This document shows, in pieces, positions 9,500 to 20,109 of a stretch of DNA of 64,000 nt. Location: NCBI GenBank assembly GCA_019022495.1, contig JAFEKR010000003.1, positions 3,906,001 through 3,970,000 of the forward strand. Direction: 5' to 3'. The first letter of the stretch is position 1. Each line of letters begins with the position of its first letter. A program made the translations under genes and the position numbers. The DNA is from Epichloe hybrida. Its lineage: Eukaryota > Ascomycota > Sordariomycetes > Hypocreales > Clavicipitaceae. Below the pieces are notes generated by a model. That model was not told the DNA's origin. It did not search any database and saw nothing but the letters and a program-made list of their open reading frames with translations.

Positions 9500-10250
9500 C
9501 GTTCTGTCTCGGAGATGTTGCTTTGCCGTAGGCCCGGAGGAGGTACCTTCTGGGCTGTATGCGCACATCATCTTCAGCTTCGCTAACCATAGACCCCCAG
9601 AGGTTTGCGGCATCTCTCCTGTGTAACTCAAGACGGAAGAAGTGATGGCGAGAATCGGTGCTATTAAACTTTTCCAGCCGGACGTTAAGTTCTAGGTTGC
9701 TATTAGTGGCTGGGCCTTTAACAATCCGGGCCCTACGCAGACGACCTTTGGCGACATGGCAGCCTCTGATGTGCATATTGAGACCTTAATAAGGTTGCTA
9801 ACGAGGATTATGAGTACGTATGGCTTTAATGACGTTGATATCGACTGTGAATATCCTGCTTCGCCGGACTACAGTGGGCGTGGAATAGGCTATGATAATA
9901 TTGTTTACTTTATAAAGAAGCTCTGGATGAGGATGAGCCAGCATAAGAAGGGCGTGTTAATGCCTATCCCAGCGAGCTATTGGTACCTGCAACATTTCGA
10001 CATAACTTCACTCGAGTCTACAGTTGACTGGTTCAGTTTAATGAGTTGCGACATGCACGGAGCTTAGGGGCATTGATAACAAATGGACTGGGCCGTGGGC
10101 CAACTCCCACACGAACCTCACCGAGATCCAGGTAGCCCTAGATATCTTATGGCGGAACAAGATAGACCCAGGCAAAGTGACCATGGGGATATCTTACTAC
10201 AGTCGCAGTTCCACCCTAGCAGATCCGGGCTGCCATGCACCGAGCCGGGG
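9500..10250 (+). pseudogene. GH18 chitinase relic (subgroup C-like)
   Basis: Pieces in order on the plus strand: CFAVGPEEVPSGLYAHIIFS, a KLFQPDVKF segment ending in an in-frame TAG, VAISGWAFNNPGPTQTTF, the active-site strand YGFNDVDIDCEYP, PASYWYLQHFDITSLESTVD, then after a frameshift near 10067 KWTGPWANSHTNLTEIQVAL and DPGKVTMGISYYSRS. The GH18 motif DGxDxDxE reads N-D-V-D-I-D-C-E: the catalytic Glu is kept but the first Asp has become Asn and the Trp has become Cys. With stops and frameshifts it cannot be active. N-terminal LysM or chitin-binding modules and the C-terminal part are missing. Subgroup C chitinases are large extracellular enzymes tied to mycoparasitism and hyphal interaction. 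Confidence 0.85.
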
Positions 10251-10344
10251 GGTCCACAACGGCGACTCGGGATCCCACGCCGAGAAACGGGCGTGCCGAT
10301 CGGTGCCACCGGTCGTACCGGTCGTATTTCACTTTCACATCACC

Positions 10345-10775
10345 CTTCGGACCGAGTGGCTACGCCGAATTGATGGGCGCAAGAACATCATCCTGGCCGC
10401 AAGCAGACAGGTACAGACGAAATATGCCGAAATTCTAGCCCATCGCAGCACATTGCAGCGGCGTAGTGCCCGCCGCATCTCTTCGGAGAGGAGATGCGCC
10501 GTGCTCCAGCAAGAGACGAATGCCTGTCTCGTGGAGAGCACATGCCATTTGCTGCGTTCGGATCTGGACAGGCAAGCCAAACTGATGCAGCGCTATTTCC
10601 CACCGAACACAGGGAAAGAATTGATGGGACACGCGAGGATTCCCCTCGGCACTAGCGGCTGCGTGGCATCTGCACCCTGTTCGAGGAGAGCCTGGCCGTG
10701 GACGGCGGCCGCTCCGGCTAGCCCCTTGGCCAAATCACGTGCCAGGTCACGCCGCTCACCCAAGTCCCATTGACG
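10345..10775 (-). pseudogene. Ankyrin-repeat relic
   Basis: The minus strand reads LAGAAAVHGQALLEQGADAT, a TAG, then ALHETGIRLLLEHGASPL followed by RRDAAGTTPLQCAAMG and another TAG. The LLLEHGA and GTTPLQCAA pieces are ankyrin repeat hallmarks. Stops interrupt every repeat. No start, and no other domain, is visible. It ends less than 200 bp from the first exon of the intact V-ATPase gene and marks the right edge of the decayed block. Confidence 0.55.
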
Positions 10776-10922
10776 CCAAAGCCCAGGAAGGAGAGCTGCA
10801 TGTCCATCCAGACCGAACCGTGACCGTGAGGCCGTGCGATAACACGACGTAGGAGCTCCTCCACGACGCCATCCATCGCCCTCATCCACCGAACCAGCAT
10901 CGCAACACCGCTCCCCCCAATC

Positions 10923-11786
10923 ATGGAGTCAGACTTCGCTCCCAAGTTTGCCCCCTTCTTCGGCATGGTGAGCATCTCTCGCACCTTCTTCTCTTGTCAT
11001 GCCATGAAGCCGCCGCCCTTGCTAATGCGACATATCTGCTCTAGGCTGGCATCGCAGCCGCCATGATCTTCGGATGTAAGATGGTGCTCCCCTCCTCTCT
11101 CTGATCCTCAAACACAGCGTCAATTCTTACAACGGCTCTCAAACATAGCCATCGGAGCTGCGTACGGCACCGCAAAGTCCGGCATTGGTATTGCTGGCGT
11201 GGGAACGTTCCGTCCCGATCTCATCATGAAGGTCAGGATACACCTTTCTCCTCTTCCGCTCTGTGTGCAACTTGCATGGAATACTAAAGAAATTTCACAT
11301 GAGTAGTGCCTGATCCCCGTCGTCATGTCCGGTATCATCGCCGTCTACTCCCTCGTCATATCCGTCCTCATCGCGCAGGACCTCAATCCACCATCCGCGT
11401 CACAGAGCTACGCGCTGTTCTCGTTCGTGTTCAACCACTCCCCAAAAAATTACTTTTTACCCGCGACGACAACATGTTGAACTAGATCCTAATTATCTTG
11501 CTTCCAGTGGCTTTTTGCACCTCGCCTGCGGCCTCTCCGTCGGTATGACCGGTCTCGCTGCTGGATACTGCATCGGCATCGTCGGTGACAAGGGCGTTCG
11601 CGCATACATGGAACAATCGAGGATCTTCGTCGGCATGGTCTTGATTCTCATCTTTGGAGAAGTCCTTGGTCTTTATGGGTATGTTTTACGCACAGAGCAA
11701 CCGCATCCAATCTAGGTCGTGATGATGGCTAACGTTAAAACAGCTTGATTGTGGCCCTGCTGCTCAACTCCCGAAGCAAGGGTTGA
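10923..11786 (+). CDS. VMA11: V-type proton ATPase proteolipid subunit c'
   Basis: Six predicted exons (10923-10967, 11045-11075, 11149-11231, 11307-11422, 11508-11678, 11744-11786) give 162 residues, the usual size. The protein has four hydrophobic helices. [20 protein letters not shown] and [16 protein letters not shown] are closer to the c' subunit (yeast Vma11) than to c (Vma3), because of the [10 protein letters not shown] segment. The proton-carrying Glu sits in the last helix in [13 protein letters not shown]. With c and c'' it forms the rotating ring of the V0 sector that acidifies vacuoles and Golgi. The c' isoform is fungus-specific. Several introns, one after only 15 codons, are characteristic of this gene in filamentous fungi. 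Confidence 0.92.
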
Positions 11787-12487
11787 TATCAGACTTGCCA
11801 TCGTTGTCACACTACTTCTATGCGAGCTTTTTAAAGGTCGACTGTATTTAGCACGACAAAACACATGAAAAGAGGGCATGCTGTTGGCAAGCAACGCAAG
11901 CAATGTCTTACTAGCTGCATTGGGCAAGGCGTTTTGGGACCGTGTATATTTACATTGTGAGGTAGAGACGGAGAGCAAAGCCTTTCGTCAAGTTGAAATT
12001 ATGTCTTGCGTCTCGTTGTAGACATGGTCCCTGTGCCTTTCCTGTGATATGTAACTTTGTACGAATGGAATACGTCGCAATTTACGATGTCAATGTATCG
12101 TGACAACCATACACTCAAACATAATTCGCCCAGCTAACATCGCCAGCGGCAATCGCACTTCGCAGCTGTAAGAATTGCTTTTGATTGCAGTAACTCTGAT
12201 GCCAGATTTTATTAACCTTGATGAGCATCACAGACGACAATGTGACCTCTCCCAATAAAGAATGCAAACCGGCAACCCGAAATGACCCAGCAGGGGTGAG
12301 GAAGAAAAGGAGAATAGAGCGAAATAAACGAAAAAATCTAGTCAACTGCGCCTAAGATGCATCATGAACTCATAAGACATGTCGCGAAAAATTGGTGACT
12401 GAAGCCCCCCCCCCCCAATCAGTTGAGTGAGGGTGGTGATGCATGTGAACCACGATGTCAAACACCCGGCATCCTTGGGACGTCCTC
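11787..12487. other. Convergent 3' region
   Basis: Holds the 3' ends of VMA11 (plus strand) and of the next minus-strand gene. A C-run at about 12406-12416 is the only notable feature. Confidence 0.4.
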
Positions 12488-13358
12488 CTATGCTGGCAGC
12501 AGCCGGCCGCCGATTCTGCGGAGAAGCTTCTTTCTTTGATTACTCTCAAGGTCGCGGCGATATCGAGCCCAGCTTCTCTCACGCTCATCCCAACTCCTCA
12601 TTTGTGCTGCGGACAGTCAGTCAAACATCAAGCAAATCCTTCAGTCGTTCTGATGGGAGAGATAGCAGAAGTCGATGAAGATGACACGAACCTAGGAGCC
12701 AGTCCCACTGCTTATCTTCTCGCACCAGAATATCTTCCCCGGTCTCGCGAAGCAGCCTGCCGCGGCGAGCCTGCGCTGCTGCCACTTCACCGACGAGGTA
12801 TGGATCTTCCAGTGGTCGCGTCTCGGGCTCGTTGTCTGAGTGGGTTTCCAAGATTCTGTCATTGGAGCTTTGGCGAGCCATGGGCTCCGACGACCCAGCG
12901 TATCTCCCGGACGTGATGCGTCGCTCAGCAACGTTGCGGTAATGGCGCGCTGCGGGCGCGTTTCTGGCAGACCATGTCGGTAGACGGAAGCTCTGCATCG
13001 ATACGGAACTCTGGGTTGGAGCTGGCGGCAGAGGGGGCAGACCAATGGTTTGCTGCCGAGATGTAGTGGCTCTCTGACGGCCAGGAGCAAACAACGGGGC
13101 AGAAGCACTCGTCACCAGGTTGGCAGCTCGAGGCGCTGGAGGGCTATAAGGCGGGACGACCTCGTCGTGGTTGTAGGGGAGGGTGTGGTACGACGGGACT
13201 TCGGAAACTTGATAGTTGTCAGCAATGATTCGAGGGAACAAGATGATAATGGCAGAGGTGGCAGAGGATGACTCACTATATGAAGGAGCAGCGGAGCGAA
13301 TCGATGCTGTCTCAAAGTCCTCTGTGCTGTACCGCGGTGCTAAAACAGACCCAGTCAT
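12488..13358 (-). CDS. Conserved hypothetical protein, low-complexity with coiled tail
   Basis: Three exons (13277-13358, 12692-13207, 12488-12606) give 238 residues with consistent phases. The N-terminus MTGSVLAPRYSTEDFETASI runs into Ser/Pro/Tyr-rich sequence (APSYISEVPSYHTLP, PPYSPPAP). The middle has WSARNAPAARHYRNVAERRI and RPLEDPYLVGEVAAAQARRG. The C-terminus after the second intron is charged: REDKQWDWLLAQMRSW, then DERERSWARYRRDLES. No enzymatic domain is seen. I believe related proteins occur widely in filamentous ascomycetes, but I cannot name a function. The C-terminal splice is supported by the smooth DWLL-AQMRSWDERERSW transition. Confidence 0.75.
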
Positions 13359-15297
13359 TTCGGGCTACTGGATCTGCTCTCTGGGACCAGATGTTCTGAA
13401 CTATTCGTTGACGCAGCAGTTCCAATAACCATGGATTCAGCGATTCGTGGGAAACTGAAGAAAGTCTCGGGCCGACTTGTTTGTTGACGGGCCTGAATGT
13501 GAGAGCCTGCTTGGAGTAGCACGAACAACACGATTGGAATATCAGTAAAAATCGATTTCAATCGATGACGGAGGAGGAAGGAGGAGGAGTCGACTGCCAG
13601 GAAAGTATGTAGGACCGCGTGTATAGAGAGTACGACCTCGAGCGTCACATGGGAGAGAGGCTCGGGGCTGTTTATGTACAATGACCGCCATGGAAAGGCA
13701 GACAGACGGAGCTTACGTGCATGACACGGGCTTGAATGGCAAGCAGGCCCAAATTTGATACCCGTAGCCGTAGCCTTGCTTCACTAGGATGGCTGAGATC
13801 GGGGCCTTGGCATGGCAGACCAAATGTGCACCATTTTCGGTTCCGTTCCAAAGGCTTCTTGTGACATGACGACGAGAACTCGTCAGCACGGAGTAGTCCT
13901 ATGTACTCCTGACATGGCGGGCATGGCGGGCATGGCGGGGTGCTGGACTCAGACCACTGAGACCATCTTGGGCCCTTGGCACATCGATGGCGGGGTTTAT
14001 TACGGATCTCGTGCGGAGCAAAAGTCAAGTCATGCTGATACAATCAAATACAGTAGGGACTATGCCGAAAAGCGCCTCGTCAACAAGCTGACCAGGCTTT
14101 TTAGTCTCGGAAGCTGTTCCAGGCTCCGCGACATACCACAGCGTATGGTGCGCGTAACTTGAGGGGAGCCTGGGAAGCCTTTGTCATTTGTACAACGCAA
14201 TCCGCGGAAACTCTGCAGGTGCTGGCGATTGATGTCGGCGAATCGTCAACTGGTGGGAAATGCGCGTCTGCAGCCCGGCGGACTTTTGGTGCCTTTCCAA
14301 TGTGGACCCTCGCACGCTGTCGTGCAGGACTAGATAACATTGTTGCATGAGGTTATTTGCGCCGACGGGCCCATCTGCTCCTACAATTACAATGCGGCTG
14401 GGAAGCAGCATGTCATCGAGATGTCTTTCTTTGGGTGACATAAACAAAACAGGTCGCGCGCGACTCGCCAGTGCGGCTTCAGAAGTCTTGTCCGTCATGT
14501 CCTTGCATCGTTATTTGCATCGACTCGCGGAGTGTTTTTCAGATGCAGAGCCCGTTGCTTGCTAGCGATGAGATGGCGTCTTCTCACTTCATGGCTGTGT
14601 TTTCGACTCCTGTGCTTCTCCTGACCTTTTGCGAGAGGGTGTGTTGCGGTGTATTGCCCATGCAGGGCCCCTCCTCGTGCCTCTTCAGTGCATGTTTGCC
14701 AGGAACGCAACAAGTGGACAAAGAGACAACTGCAAATATTGATAGTAGAAGCTGCCAAGCTGAACATGAATGGCATGACATCTGATCTTCCTTGTTCGAG
14801 TGCGCCAAGAGTGTTTCTGAGCAACTTCTGCGGGTCGGTCATCAGCTTGTGAATCGCGACGGAACCTCGCACTTGACTGAATCAAGCTGTTCACAATGAA
14901 AAGACGCTGTGCATCTGTAATGTAACGAAGCATTGAGTTACTGGACACGAGGACCAAAAAAAAAAAGACCGAAAGACAAGTTGGGTCAAGAATTGGCCCA
15001 AATACCCAGTTTGCTGTTGTTCTGTATGTTGGGTACTGAAAGGCAAGATGGCAAATTTGTGCGTCAGCCAAAGCAAAGGAGTGGGCAAACGTGGCACGAT
15101 TAATTGGCAAGCCCGCACAAATCGCGTCACCCAACGCGACTTCCCAAAGTTTCGGCACCACAACCGCCCACTTCGCGTTCAACGACACGACGATTGTCCA
15201 ACGTGATCCCGAGATTCGACGCAAAGGTCAAGACGCAAAAGGATTCATCCTCTGCATTCAAGTGTAATTCCTGCGCCCTTGCCTGTGGCTTGCTGCC
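13359..15297. other. 1.9 kb intergenic region
   Basis: Divergent promoter region between the minus-strand hypothetical and plus-strand NSE4. It contains a 9-bp CATGGCGGG repeat (three copies, about 13914-13942) and a TACGGAGTA-like site (ACGGAGTA at 13888). Short open frames on both strands show no recognizable domains. Confidence 0.4.
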
Positions 15298-16731
15298 ATG
15301 CCAACCCGCGTTCGTGAAAGTTCGGAGGATATAGAGTCTCAAACTAGTTCACCGTCACCATCACAGTCACCATCACCATCACAAACACCATCGTCTGCGC
15401 GAAATCGCCTAGTTGTGCGACAAAAGCCCGACGCTCGAATTGCGTCTGGCTCGAAGCGGAAAAGAACCAACACAGTCGCCTCCGAGCCGTCAAACAACCG
15501 GAGGAGGACGATAGGACCGGACGACAATGAGAACAGCGATGATGACGACGATGTCTATGATCCAGATCAACCCTTGCAAGAACGCCGAATTTTACAGAAA
15601 GATCTGCGCAATTTATTAAAAGACATCAATGAGAATTCTGAAGAATACTTGCAAACCGACTCCCGTGGTTTGCACGAGGCTATTTTAAAAGCAAACGAGC
15701 TCTCCAAAAAGGTGAAACAAACCACGGAGGCGACAATAGATTCACGGTTACTTGTCAGCACAACCGATCTTTCGTATCGTAAAACCTTGCGCCTCGCCCA
15801 AGGTAGCTTATCACAAGGACTTGATGTCGACGAGTTCGTTTCGAAAGCCATAACGTACATGCGACATGGAGGGGGAATCAGTGACGACAATGCCCCAGAA
15901 CTGTCAAGCACGCAGCGTCACCGGAGAACGGTGTCGCAACGGAGAGGGAATGAGGACGAGGATGATGACGACGTCGGAGACGAAGGAGATATGATGAACT
16001 GGCCGCATCTTGGTCGCTTTGCGTGTTTACCGCATGTTCGGAGGCCAGCGCTTCCGGGATTTCTGCTGGGACCACTATCAGTGGAAAAGAAAGCGCGCAG
16101 GGTTATCAAGCGCAGTGCACCGTTTCGACCTAACAATTTGACGGAGACAAGGCCTGAGGTGCTCAATGTCGACGACATGGCGAAGAAAGAGAATGATCTC
16201 ACTGCCATATGTACCAATATCTTGCAGCACTTGCACACAATCCAAGCGGAAACGCAACACGTCGTTTCTGACTTGATAGAGGATGATATGGACGACGAAG
16301 AAAAGACAAGATTAATGCACCAGCACGGACTTCGAAGTACTGGGGGCATAGATTTGATGCGATTTGTAGTGAACCCGGACTCGTTCGGACAGACGGTGGA
16401 GAACATGTTCTATGTCAGTTTTCTCATCAGGGATGGTAGAGTCGAGATCGAACTCGACGAACACGACCTTCCTGCTCTTGGTACGTGCCCTCTTTATCTG
16501 TTTCATTAATCTGTGAGCGAATCCTGACCCTCAATTACAGCCCCCGTCGACAGAGAACCAGCTGATGACGGGACCCAACGTCACGGCGCATCGAAACACC
16601 AGGCGATTCTGTCCATGGATGAACAGACTTGGCAGGAAATCATTGAGGTATTTAACATCACTACTCCGATGATACCTCATCGTCAGGAAGCAAACCGTTC
16701 TGCACCAGGGGCACGGGGCTGGTATAGTTAG
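15298..16731 (+). CDS. NSE4: Non-SMC element 4 of the SMC5/6 complex
   Basis: Two exons (15298-16480, 16541-16731) give 457 residues. The kleisin subunit NSE4 bridges the SMC5/SMC6 heads and binds NSE1-NSE3; the complex acts in DNA repair and chromosome segregation in the nucleus. An acidic, Ser-rich N-terminus (SPSQ repeats, then DDNENSDDDDDVYDPDQ) is followed by a helical N-terminal domain (RILQKDLRNLLKDINENSEE). The C-terminal winged-helix signature is NPDSFGQTVENMFYVSFLIR at about residues 361-380. The intron splits the last domain after DLPAL and the second exon completes it with the IIEVFNITTPMIPHRQ segment. Length and domain order match the family. Confidence 0.92.
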
Positions 16732-17428
16732 TGTTGGGTTTCCTTCAGGTTGAAAACTCATTTTAGAGTTATGTTCCAAACAGCAGGGGTGATGTACAGA
16801 GCCGAATTGGCATATCGACGGAAAATTGAAAACCTCTTTTCTTCACTTTGTGAGGGCGGCCGACCTTGCGTTGTCAAGTCGTCACCACCGTCCATGCCTC
16901 CTTGCTATACAAGAGATTTGCATGCAGCGCGAATCACCGTATGATGAGACAATTACGTCTGCATCAATCTCCTCGCCAATTTTATTATCAGTTCATGGCT
17001 TCTGAAAGTGCTGGTCTTTTCCAGTATGGCAATCTGCTTCAGATGCTCCGCATCTTGAAAAGTTGGCCTGCAATGTTCCGCGTACAGACATATTGCAAGT
17101 TGCGTATGAGAAACCAACAGATCTTATCACTGGTGTGTACTTTGATTCCTTTTAAAAGAAAAAAACACTTTCTTTCTTTTACAGGATCGTTTCTCTGCTG
17201 TTCAATCAAGTGAACCTATTTGAACCAACAGCACTCACAACCTGAACAAAGGGACCAAGCCTCGTTGCTCACCGACCCTGAGGCAGGTGCGCTCGAAAGA
17301 AAGATAACCGACAAGCATTGCGCAAAGTCTTCTCAAAGGATATATAATACAATTAAGTCTCCCTTTGCTGAGATATGTCATTCTCTTGCCAGCATCTCCA
17401 TTCACTCTACGACACTACACAGCCAAAC
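16732..17428. other. Intergenic region between NSE4 and the coiled-coil protein
   Basis: Contains the 3' region of NSE4 and the promoter of the next gene. No independent coding sequence is supported. Confidence 0.35.
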
Positions 17429-19585
17429 ATGTCGACTTTTGATGAACCAAGTAGTTTCGAAGAGGACTCATCGAGCTTCTTCCCAAGCGTAGATGAGACT
17501 TCGTCATCGGACAGCTCAAAACCCAACACCACCAAGACGACATGGCCAGAAACGGACACCGCGAATACGACGAAGGATTTTGAGTACACGATGGAACCCG
17601 GACCTGAGGAAACAGGACCGAATGAGAGGCAAGCCGAGTCTTCAGCCCTGGCCGGCTTCGAAAATTTCACCGAGACTCTGGAGGAATGGGAGGACAGCAT
17701 GTCCGCATGTCGGCAACTTCTCGAGAGTATTCCCCAAGTACAACGCTGCTTGAGGCCCGATGACTTGAACCCTCCCCACGAGATGTGCAAGACAGGATGG
17801 CACGCCATGGGGGAGTTCCAGACTGCTGCAAAAACGGAACATCTAGATCTGTCGTTTCTCGCCAAGCAGTACGGCAAGCAGACTGTCGCCAGTCTGGAGC
17901 GCTTCTTGCACACCCAAACGGCTGTGGTGCGGTCTGCACATGAAACACTCTTTACCATGATGGAGTACTTTGACATGTTGGCTTCGATGCTAAGACATGT
18001 GGATGCGCAGTACAAGCCGGGGCCGTGGGGAACCGAAGGCAACAGGACAGCAGGGGATGCGGAGATGGACATTGTGCGGGATCTCCTTGGGCAGATTGCC
18101 AAGCTGAAGGAGGAAAATTTCAAGATGAAGCGTCAGATCTCAGCACCACCGCCCAAAAGTGAGTCTGTCGAGGCATCATTTCCCTCTGGATCGCGGGAGG
18201 GGTTATGCCCACGGCGGTGCTGCAAGACCACAACGCAACCCGAGATGGAAGCAGCGTCTCCCGTGCGGAGCGCGGAAAGTTCAGAGCTACAGTCCATTTC
18301 ATCCTTTCTCAGTGATCGGTCAGTACCATTCGCTGCTGACCGCCTAACATACAAGGGGGAAAACATTGCGGATGTGATGGATGAGAGTTTGGCTTTGGAG
18401 CATCAAAGAAACTCGGATACGTTCTCCGAAGGGCAAGCCGAATTGTTGCAGCAGCCTAGACAACGGACCGAACCGCGCCCTGTATCAGATTGGCTATCGC
18501 AAGCTAATGCAACGTCATGCCACGAACCCTGCGCCGGCCTGGAAGCCAAGTATGACGACCTAGCAGAGGAGAACCGTCTTCTGGATGCAGACCTTCGACA
18601 ACTATCAGAAGAGTATAATGTCCTGGACGCTACTCATGGAAACATGACTGAAAAATATGACGACCTAAAGGAGAAGTTCCAAGACGTCTTGGAGGAGTAC
18701 GATTTGCTGAGGAGGCGACATGATTACGAACGGGTCATTCACAACAGGGTGACGGCCATGTACGTGACCAGGACGTCTGGAGTGCATTGGAACGGGAGCA
18801 AGCAAGATGGGAAGGAGTCGCCGTGTGCGAGTCCCAAGACAGCCATGCCATTCCGAACAAGTGCGAAGGGACCATGGTCCCCGGCCCTCGGCATCGGGAC
18901 ATCTGTCGAAGAGGCCGAGGGCGTAGATGAATGCCAAGCTCAGACGTTCTGTAGCTTTGTGTCGAACCAGTGGCATTCCTGGATCACGATGTATGACCTT
19001 CTCTGGTCGACCATTCTGGTTGCCGCTCAACCGTCGGGCGAAATTGAGACGCAACAAGCACGCTGGCCTCGGCGGCATCAGACACAGAACACGCATCGAA
19101 CAAGTAGCAGAGGCAAGCATGGCGGGGAAATACCATGGGGTGCGCTCTTCAACATAGTGACCCATGTTGTCCTTGTCACTTCCATTCTCAGTTGGTTCTC
19201 ATGCCAATTGGAAAGGGACATATGGCTGCAGGCCAACGGGCTGACGAGAAACCAGCTGATAGCTTATACGCGCGGCGAGCTAGTCTGGCTTTCGAATCTG
19301 GGGCTAGGCTCGAGGCGGATGGGGGAGGCTCGGACGCTAGCTCTGTGCATGATGCTCAATTCGCAGCGGGTGATGACTCTGTGTTCAATGTGCTCGAGGG
19401 TGATGGGAGTGATGGGGGTGATGGTTGGTGATTGGGGTGGAATCGGGTATTTGGCGTGGTTAAAGGTAGCGGCATTATTAGCAGGGCTGTGGGCGGTTTG
19501 GGACGAGGGGGGAGTCGAAGTCATCGTCAGGTGGGCTGTGATGGGAAGCCGAGCATGTCTAGGGCTTATGAGTTATACTCGGTAG
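17429..19585 (+). CDS. Coiled-coil protein with C-terminal hydrophobic helices, unknown function
   Basis: A single uninterrupted frame encodes 718 residues from the ATG at 17429, which has the better context (CAAACATG). An in-frame ATG at 17375 would add 18 residues. The N-terminus is acidic and Ser-rich. Residues around 90-250 look helical (ENFTETLEEWEDSMSACRQL, then a conserved-looking Trp/Phe-rich segment). A strong coiled coil lies near residues 385-450, with YDDLAEENRLLDADLRQL and a second related YDDLKEKFQDVLEEYDLL. The C-terminus has two or three hydrophobic segments (FNIVTHVVLVTSILSWFSC; YLAWLKVAALLAGLWAVW), which suggests membrane tethering. No family was recognised. It could be a lineage-specific tether or spindle-pole-type protein, but that is conjecture. 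Confidence 0.7.
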   Translation: MSTFDEPSSFEEDSSSFFPSVDETSSSDSSKPNTTKTTWPETDTANTTKDFEYTMEPGPEETGPNERQAESSALAGFENFTETLEEWEDSMSACRQLLESIPQVQRCLRPDDLNPPHEMCKTGWHAMGEFQTAAKTEHLDLSFLAKQYGKQTVASLERFLHTQTAVVRSAHETLFTMMEYFDMLASMLRHVDAQYKPGPWGTEGNRTAGDAEMDIVRDLLGQIAKLKEENFKMKRQISAPPPKSESVEASFPSGSREGLCPRRCCKTTTQPEMEAASPVRSAESSELQSISSFLSDRSVPFAADRLTYKGENIADVMDESLALEHQRNSDTFSEGQAELLQQPRQRTEPRPVSDWLSQANATSCHEPCAGLEAKYDDLAEENRLLDADLRQLSEEYNVLDATHGNMTEKYDDLKEKFQDVLEEYDLLRRRHDYERVIHNRVTAMYVTRTSGVHWNGSKQDGKESPCASPKTAMPFRTSAKGPWSPALGIGTSVEEAEGVDECQAQTFCSFVSNQWHSWITMYDLLWSTILVAAQPSGEIETQQARWPRRHQTQNTHRTSSRGKHGGEIPWGALFNIVTHVVLVTSILSWFSCQLERDIWLQANGLTRNQLIAYTRGELVWLSNLGLGSRRMGEARTLALCMMLNSQRVMTLCSMCSRVMGVMGVMVGDWGGIGYLAWLKVAALLAGLWAVWDEGGVEVIVRWAVMGSRACLGLMSYTR

Positions 19586-19700
19586 CTATTTCGGATGTTT
19601 TGTCGAGTTCTCCATCGGCTGGTGTTGAACGTGAACCGACGTGCGACCACCCTGGCAGCTCCATTGACGTCATGACTTGATCCACATCACGACATTCCAT

Positions 19701-19801
19701 CAGAAGAACAGAAGAACAGAAGAACAGAAGAACAGAAGAACAGAAGAACAGAAGAACAGAAGAACAGAAGAACAGAAGAACAGAAGAACAGAAGAACAGA
19801 A
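19701..19801. repeat. 8-bp microsatellite (AACAGAAG)n
   Basis: About twelve near-perfect head-to-tail copies of AACAGAAG lie between the stop of the coiled-coil gene and the 5' region of the DUF4336 gene. On the opposite strand it is a pyrimidine tract. Length polymorphism is likely. Confidence 0.95.
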
Positions 19802-20109
19802 TCACCGACAAGACTGTGCGACACACACGTGTACATGTAGTTAGTTGGAAGTCGAAATCCCCCGGTCTTGCGCTCCGCTATTTCCGAGCCGCCAACGGAA
19901 CGAGGTGTTTGGCGTCATCGATGACCACATTTTCGCTTCGACCACGACTACCGAGTGAGATAAGTCGTCGCGTCGCCATCTTTTCTTCTTCTCGACATCA
20001 CGTCCCTATCGTGCAACTGCTCCTCTTCAGTCAACTAATAATACCGTCTACATCTGTCGCATCACCGTCCGTCCGCGCATTCACGTCGAGCAGCGCAACG
20101 TCCCGCAGC

